Assembly (NCBI GenBank): GCA_017436865.1
Contig: JAFSCH010000065.1
Location: forward strand, 1-61,325
Direction of reading: 5' to 3'
DNA length: 61,325 nt
DNA from: Lachnospiraceae bacterium
Lineage (GTDB): Bacteria > Bacillota > Clostridia > Lachnospirales > Lachnospiraceae
Shown: one piece after another, positions 1 through 8,628 of the stretch
How positions within the stretch are numbered: the stretch's first letter is position 1
How the letters are laid out: each line of letters begins with the position of its first letter
The notes under the pieces: generated by a model
The model's database searches: none
Told to the model about the DNA's origin: nothing
The model's input: only the letters and a program-made list of their open reading frames with translations
Program-made: the position numbers and the translations under genes

Positions 1-318
1 ACGTTTTATTTGGTGTACCCATTATTACTATATATCTGCCCTGTATGAGGTAAAGATCACTCCATAACCTTAGTTCCATTCAAAGACGGGTATCAAAAAG
101 TATTGAATATATTGAAAAAAACACTTGATTATATGGAGAGGAAGATGAGTGAAAAAGAATTAAAAATTTTTAGAAGAAACGCAATAATATATTTGGGAAT
201 AATAGATATTGTTTGCATTTTGATTTTTGTTTTCCGCATCAACATTCAATATCAATATTTGATTGGAGGCGTGATTTTATCAGCGTTTTTATTGGTGCTG
301 GGGAAAATAAAAATATAG
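1..318 (+). pseudogene. Interrupted AgrB-like membrane protein fragment (3' part)
   Basis: Frame 1 is open from the window edge to the TAG at 316-318 except for one TGA at 46-48. The part before it reads TFYLVYPLLLYICPV, the part after includes RKMSEKELKIFRRN followed by two hydrophobic segments. A cytoplasmic-edge 'Y-x-x-PV' motif, then a basic EKE/K-F-R-R stretch and a final membrane hairpin, is the usual C-terminal layout of AgrB peptide-processing proteases. A kinase and regulator of the AgrC/AgrA type lie 1.5 kb downstream, which fits. The last 57 codons could alternatively be a separate small two-helix membrane protein starting at the ATG at 145, which has a GGAG six bases upstream. The AgrB assignment is inference from pattern only; the catalytic part lies outside the window. 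Moderate to low confidence. Confidence 0.4.
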
Positions 319-406
319 GTTTAGCTGATAAAGAAGTAGTAAAAACGTTTAGAATATTTTTAAAACAAACAAGTAGAAAAAATGAGAATAATTATAGGGG
401 GATAAA

Positions 407-941
407 ATGATGAAGTTAAAGAGAAAAATAATTGCATTAATGACAAGTTTGGTTTTATGTTGCACTATGGGGACAACAGCGTTGGCAAGCGAAAGAACAG
501 AGGTGTTGTCAATAAGACAATGATAAAAACCCCAATATTGTGATGCAAGATGTTGAAAATGCGACACAATATTCTGCTAATACAACAGCTAGTACAAGTA
601 CGCAGTATGATGCAAATAAAGTAATTACGAGAAATAATAGTAATAGTGGGAAGTTTTATGGAAAGTATACATATTCATTTACTAGTACGAGCGTAACAAA
701 AATATGTTTAAATGTGTATATGCCAAATTACAGCGGTACAGATTATCTTCAAGGAACGATTACTTTAAAGGGAAGTGATGGTTCTAATGCAACTGTGAAT
801 ATTGCAAATTATACAGGAGATTCATGGACTTTAACTTTTACAGGAGTTAAACCAAATGTGAAATATTATTTTTATTACAATTTGTACTCAGTTGGTTCAT
901 CTAAAGTGGGGTATGTTGTGTCTCAAGCATATCCAAAGTGA
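407..941 (+). pseudogene. Secreted small protein split by a frameshift after the signal peptide
   Basis: A gene start with good SD (GGGGG at 397-401) at 407 encodes a clear signal peptide: MMKLKRKIIALMTSLVL, then a hydrophobic core and a TALAS-type cleavage site. It stops at TGA 521-523 after 38 residues. The +1 frame then runs open from 516 to 941 with no SD of its own near the GTG at 540, and encodes about 140 residues rich in Ser, Thr, Asn, Tyr and Gly, of predicted beta-strand character with no cysteine-rich or catalytic motif. Together they look like one secreted protein of about 175 residues broken by a single-base change near CAA-TGA-TAAAAACCCC. A real mutation, a sequencing error or recoding at the UGA are all possible. 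Its function is not recognised. Its place beside a two-component pair suggests an exported product of that system, which is inference. Confidence 0.6.
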
Positions 942-993
942 TCAATTATAATTTCACATTTGTTTGAACACTTATTTTCGGGGGGATAAGAGC

Positions 994-1662
994 ATGATAA
1001 ATGCAATTAACAATACAATAGATGATATCTACATAGGAAGGGGAAAGGTGCAAAAGCCTTTAAGTGTTTGCACATCTGGCGAAACGCTGGTGGCTTTAGA
1101 AGAGAAAAAGGAGAGTGCACAAAATAAGCAAGTTTGTATCCAAGAAGTATATGAAAAGTTAAAAAACAGAGTTATGGTAAATAATGCCAATGAGGATAAC
1201 AAACTGGTTGAACAACAAGAGAGTAATTCTGACGGATTAACAGTATGTTATCAAGGAATACCGTTAGAAAGTTGGGCATTGACCGATCCGAAGTACACAG
1301 ATGAAGAAACAGGAATCTCATGGTATATTAGAGATGGAAAATATCCTTATATGGTGGGAAAGGATGTAGAGAAGTTTGAGAAATTGTGTGAGGAATCAGG
1401 TGAATTTGCATTAAAGAAATTTGCAGAAATGACAGGACTAATAAAGCAGTTGGATGAAGATACTATAGCATATGTTGGGGATAACGGAATTGCTATAAAG
1501 TCAAAGAATGGAAAGGAATTATTTGTTGATACAAGCCAATTGTCATACGATATAATAAAAGATATGTTTGATAATCTTTCAATCACAGATGATTATTTTG
1601 AAGAACAATATTGGGAGAGAAATATTGAAAAATTTGCTGGTATGCAGCATGAATGGTATTGA
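994..1662 (+). CDS. Unknown protein, 222 residues
   Basis: The ATG at 994 follows a strong GGGGGG at 980-985; a TTG at 964 would extend the frame but lacks an SD. The product is acidic and soluble, with no signal peptide or membrane segment. The first 80 residues are low-complexity and probably disordered. Residues about 85-222 look folded, with a Trp/Tyr-rich stretch (GISWYIRDGKYPYM), a helical middle and a second strand-rich part containing YVGDNGIAIKSKNG. I do not recognise a family with confidence; similar unassigned proteins (possibly the DUF3879 type) occur in gut Clostridia. It sits between the broken secreted gene and the two-component pair and is followed by its own terminator, so it is probably the end of that transcript. 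Confidence 0.65.
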   Translation: MINAINNTIDDIYIGRGKVQKPLSVCTSGETLVALEEKKESAQNKQVCIQEVYEKLKNRVMVNNANEDNKLVEQQESNSDGLTVCYQGIPLESWALTDPKYTDEETGISWYIRDGKYPYMVGKDVEKFEKLCEESGEFALKKFAEMTGLIKQLDEDTIAYVGDNGIAIKSKNGKELFVDTSQLSYDIIKDMFDNLSITDDYFEEQYWERNIEKFAGMQHEWY

Positions 1663-1704
1663 AGTTATCTTTTGTTTATAGTATAAAAGAAATGTCATTT
1701 TATG

Positions 1705-1746
1705 ATAGAGCATCTATATCAAGAATATGATGCTCTATATTTTTTT
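1705..1746 (+). terminator. Intrinsic terminator
   Basis: A ten-base stem (ATAGAGCATC at 1705-1714 with its complement at 1729-1738), a 14-base loop, then a run of T to 1746. It closes the transcript of the 994-1662 gene and shows that the response regulator starts at 1768 and not upstream. Confidence 0.8.
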
Positions 1747-1767
1747 GAAAAGTGTGGGGATGAAAAG

Positions 1768-2514
1768 ATGATTCAAATTGCTATATGCGACGATGCAGAG
1801 AAGGATATAGTAATATTGCAACGCTACGTTGAGAAATATATGGATATAAGAAAAATACAATATAACATTACTATTTTTAGAACAGGAGAGGATTTGCTGA
1901 ACGCAAATATAAGCTATGATATTTTATTGTTGGATATAGTAATGGGGCAAGGGATTAATGGTATTATAGCTGGAAGAAAATTTCGAGCTATATATACAAA
2001 TACAAAGATCATTTATACAACTCATTTTTCACAATATTGTGCGCAGGCAATAAATAAAGTACATGCATTCGCATACTTGGAAAAACCTATTATAGAAGAA
2101 CAAATTTTTGAACAATTGGATGAGGTTTTGAAATCGGTTTTTAAGGAACGAAACAAAAAAGAATTTATTAATTTTGAAATTATTAAAATTAGCAAAGAAC
2201 ATAGAGTAGATTCGATATTAAAAGAGTTTGAGGTAGATTCTATATATTATTTTGAATATATAAATAGAAGAATATGTATAAAGACAAAAGAGGGAGACTA
2301 TTATTTTTATGGGCAAATGAAAAAGCTTATCAATAGAATGAAGGAGTATAAATTTGAATGTTGCCATCAGAGCTATTTGATTAATCTGAAATATGTAAAG
2401 AGGATAAAAGGGTATGATTTATATTTGAAAAATGGAGAAAGAATACCTGTATCACAAAAAAAATCAGCAGAATTTCGGAAAAAACTGAACGAATATATTC
2501 AGAACAATATTTGA
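1768..2514 (+). CDS. LytTR-family response regulator (AgrA/ComE type)
   Basis: A 248-residue two-component regulator. The N-terminal receiver has the acidic pair D8-D9, the phosphoacceptor D56 in ILLLDIVMG, and the conserved Lys in YLEKPI near residue 111. The C-terminal half (about 150-245) is a LytTR DNA-binding domain with typical elements CHQSYLINLKYV, LKNGERIPVSQKK and a basic end. The start at 1768 has GGGG eight bases upstream and lies after the terminator; the longer open frame back to 1702 would cross that hairpin. The gene is followed 17 bases later by the kinase gene, so the two are cotranscribed. Family knowledge: such regulators bind direct-repeat sites and usually answer a peptide signal. 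Targets here are unknown. Confidence 0.9.
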   Translation: MIQIAICDDAEKDIVILQRYVEKYMDIRKIQYNITIFRTGEDLLNANISYDILLLDIVMGQGINGIIAGRKFRAIYTNTKIIYTTHFSQYCAQAINKVHAFAYLEKPIIEEQIFEQLDEVLKSVFKERNKKEFINFEIIKISKEHRVDSILKEFEVDSIYYFEYINRRICIKTKEGDYYFYGQMKKLINRMKEYKFECCHQSYLINLKYVKRIKGYDLYLKNGERIPVSQKKSAEFRKKLNEYIQNNI

Positions 2515-2531
2515 AACAGGAGAGGAAAAAA

Positions 2532-3848
2532 ATGGAAAGTAATATAACACTTTTGTTTGGAATACTAATTTCTTGTTTGGTTTATACAATTATTTTGTAT
2601 CAATTTATGGAAGAACACTACATGAGGATTTATGAAAGCAAGGCATTATACTGCGTTTTGCAAGTAATTTCTTGCGGAATGATGATAGGGGTAAATCTGC
2701 TTGATATACCAATTTTAAATTTATTAAGCTGGATTGTAATATTTGGGTGTGTTTCGATAAAATTTTATACAGATTTTGAGAAAAGTTCTAGTCAAAGGGC
2801 GATTGAAATCATAGTTTTACTTTTGATTTTAACTGCATGTGAAACGATAGGATATTTATTGTTTGAATTTGCTTTATGGAAACTACATATTTTAAATATT
2901 CAACCAATGATGTACGAATGTTTACATATGACTTTTTCAAAATTGGTTATTTTAATATTGTACTATTTATTCATTGTTAGGTTGTGGAAAAATACAGGGA
3001 AAAATAAACTTACAAAAGCACAATATATAATCTATGGAATTATAGTTGTTTATAGTGTAATGAATCTTTTTGTTATTATAGTTGTAGTGTCTAAGGGAAT
3101 GCAGACTACTTTTGCGGAGAGGCTATTGCTGCTTGTTAACATGTTTTGTATTGTATTTGGAGATTTACTTATATTGTATTTTACCAAGTTTGCGGAAGAA
3201 AACGGGCAACTAAAGACAAAATTGATGTTGCTAGAACAACAAGCTTCTTTGCAATATGAGTATTATTTGGAACAGACAAATAAATATGATGAATCGATAA
3301 GAATTTTACATGATGTTAATAAACATTTAGCATTGCTGGATGATTTATACAAGCTAGAATGTAAAGAAGAAGCAAAAGAGTATGAAAAAGAAATAAAAGA
3401 AATGTTATTTCCATTGATACCACAAGAATATACCAATCATGCTATACTAAATGTGATTTTGAACGATAAAAAGAGATGCGCAAATGCTTGTGAGATAAAA
3501 TTTGATTTGGAAATTGGGGAAGTAGACATGGCTTTTATGAGTCCAATTGAGATTACGACAATATTTGTTAATCTATTAGATAATGCAATTGATGCATGCA
3601 AATGCGTAAAGAAAAATAGGTATATAAAGATAAAATTGGATACATATAATGATTTTGTTGCAATTCATATGTCAAATAGCATGGAGGGAAAATTGATGTG
3701 GTATCATGGAAAACCAGTATCCAGGAAGGGGAAAAATCATGGTATTGGTTTGATAAATGTAGAAAATACGATAAAGAAATATAATGGCAATATGATATTG
3801 AAGGAAAAACAAGGAGAATTTGTTTGTGATATTATTTTAAACAGTTAA
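2532..3848 (+). CDS. GHKL sensor histidine kinase (AgrC type)
   Basis: A 438-residue membrane kinase. The N-terminal half has about six hydrophobic helices. After a coiled-coil linker comes an H-box with LHDVNKHL, in which H260 is the likely phosphorylation site. The ATPase part has an N-box (FVNLLDNAIDAC) and a G-box (GKNHGIGLINVENTIKKYNG). This arrangement is that of peptide-pheromone receptors such as AgrC. The ATG at 2532 sits seven bases after AGGAGAGG; the in-frame TTG at 2511 overlaps the regulator stop and has no better SD. The pair with the upstream LytTR regulator is clear; the ligand is not visible, because no intact agrD-like peptide gene was found in the window. Confidence 0.88.
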   Translation: MESNITLLFGILISCLVYTIILYQFMEEHYMRIYESKALYCVLQVISCGMMIGVNLLDIPILNLLSWIVIFGCVSIKFYTDFEKSSSQRAIEIIVLLLILTACETIGYLLFEFALWKLHILNIQPMMYECLHMTFSKLVILILYYLFIVRLWKNTGKNKLTKAQYIIYGIIVVYSVMNLFVIIVVVSKGMQTTFAERLLLLVNMFCIVFGDLLILYFTKFAEENGQLKTKLMLLEQQASLQYEYYLEQTNKYDESIRILHDVNKHLALLDDLYKLECKEEAKEYEKEIKEMLFPLIPQEYTNHAILNVILNDKKRCANACEIKFDLEIGEVDMAFMSPIEITTIFVNLLDNAIDACKCVKKNRYIKIKLDTYNDFVAIHMSNSMEGKLMWYHGKPVSRKGKNHGIGLINVENTIKKYNGNMILKEKQGEFVCDIILNS

Positions 3849-3886
3849 TAATAAAGAATGTACAAAAAATATTCGCGTAGAAATAT

Positions 3887-3922
3887 AAAAAAACAACCCA
3901 CATGACGGTATGGGTTGTTTTT
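3887..3922. terminator. Bidirectional terminator between kinase gene and rpsT
   Basis: Stem ACAACCCA (3893-3900) pairs with TGGGTTGT (3911-3918). It is flanked by an A-run on one side and a T-run on the other, so it can stop both the plus-strand kinase transcript and the minus-strand rpsT transcript. Confidence 0.85.
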
Positions 3923-3943
3923 GAGTACTCTATATATTCAAGA

Positions 3944-4207
3944 CTATGCCATCTGGTTAACAGCTTTGGATAAACGAGAAACTTTTCTAGAAGCATAATT
4001 CTTATGGTATACGCCCTTAGATGTAGCCTTATCGATTACGCTAGTAGCGTTTAATAAAGCAGCAGCTGCAGCTTCCTTATCGTTAGCTTCGATTGCTGTG
4101 TAGACTTTCTTAATAGCAGTCTTCACACCAGACTTAATAGCTTTATTTCTATCAGCCTTTGTTCTGTTAACTAAAATTCTCTTCTTTGCAGATTTGATGT
4201 TTGCCAT
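3944..4207 (-). CDS. rpsT: 30S ribosomal protein S20
   Basis: An 87-residue, Lys/Arg/Ala-rich protein starting MANIKSAKKRIL, the standard S20 N-terminus, and of normal family length. It binds 16S rRNA in the 30S subunit. The start is the ATG at 4205-4207, with GGGAGGTG six to eight bases upstream on the minus strand. A GTG inside that SD would give three extra residues and is not the likely start. The gene is monocistronic, opposite in direction to its neighbours, with its own promoter at 4304-4332 and a shared bidirectional terminator. rpsT next to gpr and spoIIP is a common order in Clostridia. Confidence 0.97.
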   Translation of the reverse strand: MANIKSAKKRILVNRTKADRNKAIKSGVKTAIKKVYTAIEANDKEAAAAALLNATSVIDKATSKGVYHKNYASRKVSRLSKAVNQMA

Positions 4208-4303
4208 GCTTAACACCTCCCATTTTCCAGTATTGTCATTATTTCAAATGAAAATGTTTCATTAAATCCGGACACGGACGTTCTAATGTAAACACACTTA
4301 GAT

Positions 4304-4332
4304 ATTGTAATTTATGGAACCTTTTCTGTCAA
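4304..4332 (-). promoter_or_regulatory. Sigma-A promoter of rpsT
   Basis: On the minus strand TTGACA (4332-4327), a 17-base spacer, then TACAAT (4309-4304). This is close to consensus and lies about 100 bases upstream of the rpsT start codon. Confidence 0.8.
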
Positions 4333-4422
4333 TACATATTTCAAAAAATGTCGGAAATAATTATAAAAAACAACGTTAAGAGTAGTTGTAAAAACAGGTG
4401 GAGAGATAGAAGGTAGAGGATT

Positions 4423-5349
4423 ATGCAGCAGATACAGATTAGAACTGACCTTGCCTTAGAGGCAACAGAAAGCATGCGTAAGCAGGCAGAAGGAGAGATA
4501 CGTGGTGTTGTTCTTGAGGAATATGATTGTATGGAAGATGTACATGTAACTCGTGTAATGATTACTAGTAAAAATGCAGCAAAAAGCGTAGGAAAACCAG
4601 TTGGAACGTATGTTACTTTTGAAGCGCCTCAACTACAGGGATACGATGAAGATTATCATAGAAGTATATCGGAAGAATTGGCAAAGGCGCTTAGAAGTGT
4701 GCTTCCAGGAATAGAAGAGGAGAAATCGGTTTTGGTTGTAGGACTTGGAAATAGAGATGTTACAGCAGATGCATTAGGACCGGAAACAGTAGATAATCTG
4801 TTTATTACACGACATATTATCAATGAATACGGCAAGCAGGCGTATCGGGCAGAGAAGATGCATCGCATTAGTAGTCTTGTTCCAGGGGTTATGGCAAAGA
4901 CAGGAATGGAAACAGCAGAGATTGTAAAAGGGGTTATCCATCAGACGAAACCGGATATGGTGATTGTGATTGATGCCCTTGCGGCTAGAAGTACCAAAAG
5001 GCTTAATAGAACGGTACAAATAACGGATACGGGTATACATCCCGGTTCAGGGGTGGGAAATCATAGAAATGCATTAACAAAAGAATCCTTGGGAGTTCCT
5101 GTAGTTGCAATAGGAATTCCAATGGTAGTAGACGCGGCTACGATTGTGAGTGATGCATTAGAAAAACTTGCAACAGAATTAGATAGTGGAAAAGAATCTT
5201 TGGAGTATTTTAGGAATAGTGCAGACACACAGCTTCATAACATGTATGTAACAGCAAAAAATATTGATGAGACAACAAAGAGATTAAGCTTTACCTTGTC
5301 AGAGGCTATCAATATTGCGTTGGATATGGAACAAGATAAGGAGCGATAG
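4423..5349 (+). CDS. gpr: Germination protease GPR
   Basis: A 308-residue protein of the GPR family, the aspartic-type endopeptidase that degrades small acid-soluble proteins when spores germinate. Conserved family stretches are present: RTDLALEA at residues 7-14 (around the propeptide cleavage region), VVGLGNRDVTADALGPETV and PGVMAKTGMETAEI. A further block, VIDALAARS, is followed by TDTGIHPGSGVGNHR. Length is slightly below the B. subtilis form because the N-terminal propeptide is short. The gene is immediately followed (one base between stop and start) by spoIIP, the usual sporulation pair. Expression in the forespore under sigma-F/G is expected from family knowledge; I could not identify the promoter with confidence. 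Confidence 0.95.
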   Translation: MQQIQIRTDLALEATESMRKQAEGEIRGVVLEEYDCMEDVHVTRVMITSKNAAKSVGKPVGTYVTFEAPQLQGYDEDYHRSISEELAKALRSVLPGIEEEKSVLVVGLGNRDVTADALGPETVDNLFITRHIINEYGKQAYRAEKMHRISSLVPGVMAKTGMETAEIVKGVIHQTKPDMVIVIDALAARSTKRLNRTVQITDTGIHPGSGVGNHRNALTKESLGVPVVAIGIPMVVDAATIVSDALEKLATELDSGKESLEYFRNSADTQLHNMYVTAKNIDETTKRLSFTLSEAINIALDMEQDKER

Positions 5350-5350
5350 T

Positions 5351-6658
5351 GTGAAAAAAAGGGACATAAAGGGGAAGAGAAGGGTAATGGTAGGGATTTC
5401 TTGTTTTCTCCTTTTTGGACCGCTTGTTTTACAGGCGGTTGAGGATATTGAAGTTGGGAAAGAATCTGTTAGAAAAGGAGTTTTGACTGCGATTTCAGAA
5501 CAAGCAATGCAGTTGTATCATCCTTTTTGGCAATATGAGGAGGAACGACAGGAGACAGGAACCTTTGCGGAAAAAATGCTAAGACGAATTACAGATAATA
5601 TTCCGTTTTATTATTATGGGAAGGAGTCGATAGATGAAACTTGTCTCGTAGAGGTAGTGGAGTTTGAACAATTGCAAGAAGAATTACAAGAAAAGGAAAA
5701 AGTAGAAGATTTAAGAGGACAGGAACTGGCAGCAGCAGTATTAGAGGAAAATCGAAATATAGAAGAAACTATGAAGATTCAGATAAATATGCCACAGGAA
5801 TTACAAAATATTGAGCAGGAGTCATCAAAAAAGGAGCAGTCATCTGCCGTAGTAAATGGATTCGTGCCTCAAAGGCAAAAGCAGGCTAGGTATGTCGCTG
5901 CGCAGCTACAAAGTACGGAATTTATGAAAAAAACTTTTTTTACAGAGGATGCAACGACAATGATTCGACCGGAACAAATAGAATATCATACTTTAATGAA
6001 TTTTGACGCTACTTTGAAGCAAGGTACGGAGGCACCTCAAATATTGATTTATCACACGCATTCGCAGGAGGCTTATGTTGACTCAAATCCACAAGATGCA
6101 GCGACTACCATAATGGGAGTAGGGGAACACTTGGCGGCAATTCTTCGAACGGAATATGGATTTCATGTGTTGCATCATATGGGGCAGTATGATGTGGATA
6201 GTAGAGATGATGCTTATGCCAAAGCAGCAGTTGGCCTGGAAAAAGTTTTAGAGGAGAATCCGTCCATAGAGGTTATTATAGATTTACATAGAGATGCCGT
6301 TGCAGAAGGAAATAAACTGGTCACTACATTACAAGGACAGGATATGGCACAATTTATGTTTTTTAATGGACTGAGCTATACTAGGGCGCGTGGGGAATTG
6401 ACAAGTTTACCCAATCCTTATGTACAAGATAATCTAGCATTTGCATTTCAAATGAAACTTGCCGCAGATGAATATTATCCGGGGCTTACAAGAAAAACAT
6501 ATCTAAAAGGGTATCGATATAATTTGCAATACAGACCTAAAAGCTTGTTGGTAGAGTTAGGTGCGCAAACGAATACGGTCGAAGAAGCTATGAATGCATG
6601 TAGGCCACTTGCTCATATTATATCCATGGTTCTAAAAGGGGAAAATAAGCAGGAATAA
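5351..6658 (+). CDS. spoIIP: Stage II sporulation protein P (peptidoglycan hydrolase of the engulfment complex)
   Basis: A 435-residue protein with one N-terminal membrane segment (about residues 13-30), a charged extracytoplasmic linker rich in Gln/Glu, and the SpoIIP amidase/endopeptidase domain. Diagnostic motifs are IYHTHSQEAY (metal-binding His), IIDLHRDAV and LVELGAQTNT near the end. With SpoIID and SpoIIM it thins septal peptidoglycan during engulfment. Start choice: GTG at 5351 lies eight bases after AAGGAG (5338-5343). An in-frame ATG at 5315 lies inside gpr and would add 12 residues ahead of the basic signal anchor. One base separates it from the gpr stop codon. Confidence 0.95.
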   Translation: MKKRDIKGKRRVMVGISCFLLFGPLVLQAVEDIEVGKESVRKGVLTAISEQAMQLYHPFWQYEEERQETGTFAEKMLRRITDNIPFYYYGKESIDETCLVEVVEFEQLQEELQEKEKVEDLRGQELAAAVLEENRNIEETMKIQINMPQELQNIEQESSKKEQSSAVVNGFVPQRQKQARYVAAQLQSTEFMKKTFFTEDATTMIRPEQIEYHTLMNFDATLKQGTEAPQILIYHTHSQEAYVDSNPQDAATTIMGVGEHLAAILRTEYGFHVLHHMGQYDVDSRDDAYAKAAVGLEKVLEENPSIEVIIDLHRDAVAEGNKLVTTLQGQDMAQFMFFNGLSYTRARGELTSLPNPYVQDNLAFAFQMKLAADEYYPGLTRKTYLKGYRYNLQYRPKSLLVELGAQTNTVEEAMNACRPLAHIISMVLKGENKQE

Positions 6659-6670
6659 GGGGGATTCACG

Positions 6671-6700
6671 TAGACAATTTAGAACTAGTTGTGCTATAAT
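6671..6700 (+). promoter_or_regulatory. Probable sigma-A promoter of lepA
   Basis: TAGACA (6671-6676), an 18-base spacer and TATAAT (6695-6700), 33 bases before the lepA start codon, in the short spoIIP-lepA gap. Confidence 0.65.
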
Positions 6701-6732
6701 CACACAGAGTATGTTTAAATTGGAGGAACACT

Positions 6733-8550
6733 ATGGCGAACATGGACCAGAGTAAGATCAGAAATTTTTGTATCGTAGCACACATTGACCACGGTAAATC
6801 TACCCTGGCTGATAGAATTATTGAAAAAACAGGACTTTTGACCAGCAGAGAAATGCAGGAACAGGTTCTTGATAATATGGAACTGGAAAGAGAAAGAGGT
6901 ATTACGATTAAGGCTCAGACAGTTCGTACCGTTTATCATGCAGAGGATGGCGAAGAATATATCTTTAATCTTATTGATACGCCAGGACATGTAGACTTTA
7001 ATTACGAAGTTAGTAGAGCTCTTGCTGCATGTGATGGTGCTATTCTTGTTGTAGATGCTGCACAGGGAATCGAAGCACAGACACTTGCAAATGTATATCT
7101 TGCCTTAGATCATGACCTTGATGTATTTCCAGTTATTAATAAGATTGATTTACCAAGTGCAAGACCGGATTGGGTGAAAAATGAGATTGAAGATGTAATT
7201 GGAATTGAAGCACAGGATGCACCATTGATTTCGGCAAAAAATGGTATTGGAATTGAAGAAGTGTTAGAGGCAATTGTTCACAAAATTCCAGCTCCAAAAG
7301 GAGATGCTGAAAAACCATTGCAGGCATTAATTTTTGACTCAATATATGACTCTTATAAAGGCGTTATCATTTTCTGCCGCGTGATGGAAGGACGAGTTTC
7401 TAAGGGAACAAAGATTAAAATGATGGCAACAGGAGCTTCTGCTGATGTTGTTGAAGTTGGATATTTTGGTGCAGGACAGTTTATTCCCTGTGAGGAACTG
7501 TCAGCAGGTATGGTAGGCTATATTACAGCTTCCATTAAGAATGTAAAAGATACAGAGGTCGGAGATACAGTGACAGATGCAAACAGACCTTGTGAAGAAC
7601 CACTTCCGGGTTATAAAAAAGTGCAATCTATGGTATTTTGTGGATTATATCCGGCAGATGGTGCAAAATATGGAGATTTGAGAGATGCTCTTGAGAAGTT
7701 ACAGCTAAATGATGCTTCCTTGCATTATGAACCGGAAACGTCTATTGCATTAGGATTTGGTTTCCGTTGTGGTTTCCTTGGATTGCTTCACTTGGAGATT
7801 ATTCAGGAGAGACTAGAACGAGAATATAATCTTGATCTTGTTACGACAGCACCGGGTGTTGTTTATAAAGTGTACAAGACTAGCGGTGAGGTAATCGAAT
7901 TAACCAATCCTTCCAATTTGCCGGATCCATCTGAGATTGATTATATGGAGGAACCGATTGTAACCGCAGAGATTATGGTAACAACAGAGTTCATTGGTTC
8001 TATTATGGAGTTGTGTCAAGAGCGTAGAGGACGTTATCTTGGAATGGAATATGTTGAAGAAACAAGAGCGATTTTGCGTTATGAGTTACCGTTAAATGAG
8101 ATTATTTATGATTTCTTTGACGCTCTAAAATCACGTTCGCGTGGATATGCTTCTTTTGATTATGATATTAAGGGATATGAGCAGTCTGAGCTTGTAAAGC
8201 TTGATATTTTGATTAACAAAGAAGAAGTGGATGCGCTTTCCTTTATTGTACATAAGGAATCGGCATACGAGCGTGGAAGAAGAATGTGTGAAAAGTTAAA
8301 GGATGAGATTCCAAGACATTTATTCGAAATTCCGATTCAGGCAGCAGTAGGTGGCAAGGTCATTGCCAGAGAAACGGTAAAAGCTATGAGAAAAGACGTT
8401 CTTGCAAAATGCTATGGCGGTGATATTACACGTAAGAAGAAGCTGCTTGAGAAGCAAAAAGAAGGTAAGAAACGTATGAGACAGATTGGAAATGTCGAGA
8501 TTCCACAGAAGGCGTTTATGTCTGTTCTAAAGCTTGATGATGGTAGGTAG
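6733..8550 (+). CDS. lepA: Elongation factor 4 (LepA), ribosome back-translocase GTPase
   Basis: A 605-residue translational GTPase of full family length. G1 is AHIDHGKST at residues 16-24, G3 is DTPGHVDF and G4 is NKID. Domain II, EF-G-like domains III and V, and the LepA-specific C-terminal domain (ending [18 protein letters not shown]) follow in order. It acts on stalled or mistranslocated ribosomes. The ATG at 6733 has GGAGG eight bases upstream. The next gene, hemW, follows after a 78-base gap containing a perfect palindrome of repeat family 3; lepA-hemW is a common neighbour pair in Firmicutes. Confidence 0.98.
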   Translation: MANMDQSKIRNFCIVAHIDHGKSTLADRIIEKTGLLTSREMQEQVLDNMELERERGITIKAQTVRTVYHAEDGEEYIFNLIDTPGHVDFNYEVSRALAACDGAILVVDAAQGIEAQTLANVYLALDHDLDVFPVINKIDLPSARPDWVKNEIEDVIGIEAQDAPLISAKNGIGIEEVLEAIVHKIPAPKGDAEKPLQALIFDSIYDSYKGVIIFCRVMEGRVSKGTKIKMMATGASADVVEVGYFGAGQFIPCEELSAGMVGYITASIKNVKDTEVGDTVTDANRPCEEPLPGYKKVQSMVFCGLYPADGAKYGDLRDALEKLQLNDASLHYEPETSIALGFGFRCGFLGLLHLEIIQERLEREYNLDLVTTAPGVVYKVYKTSGEVIELTNPSNLPDPSEIDYMEEPIVTAEIMVTTEFIGSIMELCQERRGRYLGMEYVEETRAILRYELPLNEIIYDFFDALKSRSRGYASFDYDIKGYEQSELVKLDILINKEEVDALSFIVHKESAYERGRRMCEKLKDEIPRHLFEIPIQAAVGGKVIARETVKAMRKDVLAKCYGGDITRKKKLLEKQKEGKKRMRQIGNVEIPQKAFMSVLKLDDGR

Positions 8551-8588
8551 TGTGAAAAATGAATTTTTCACACGCAACTTTGTTCTGC
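8550..8588 (+). repeat. Repeat family 3, copy c (palindrome and part of the tail)
   Basis: A perfect 11-base inverted repeat: GTGTGAAAAAT (8550-8560), two bases, then its complement (8563-8573), followed by CGCAACTTTGTTCTGC. The same palindrome with the same following bases occurs at 29841-29864, and a degenerate form at 55823. It begins in the last base of the lepA stop codon. Confidence 0.7.
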
Positions 8589-8628
8589 AATTTGAAAAAA
8601 TAAAACGATGGAGATAGGAGGGATGTGT

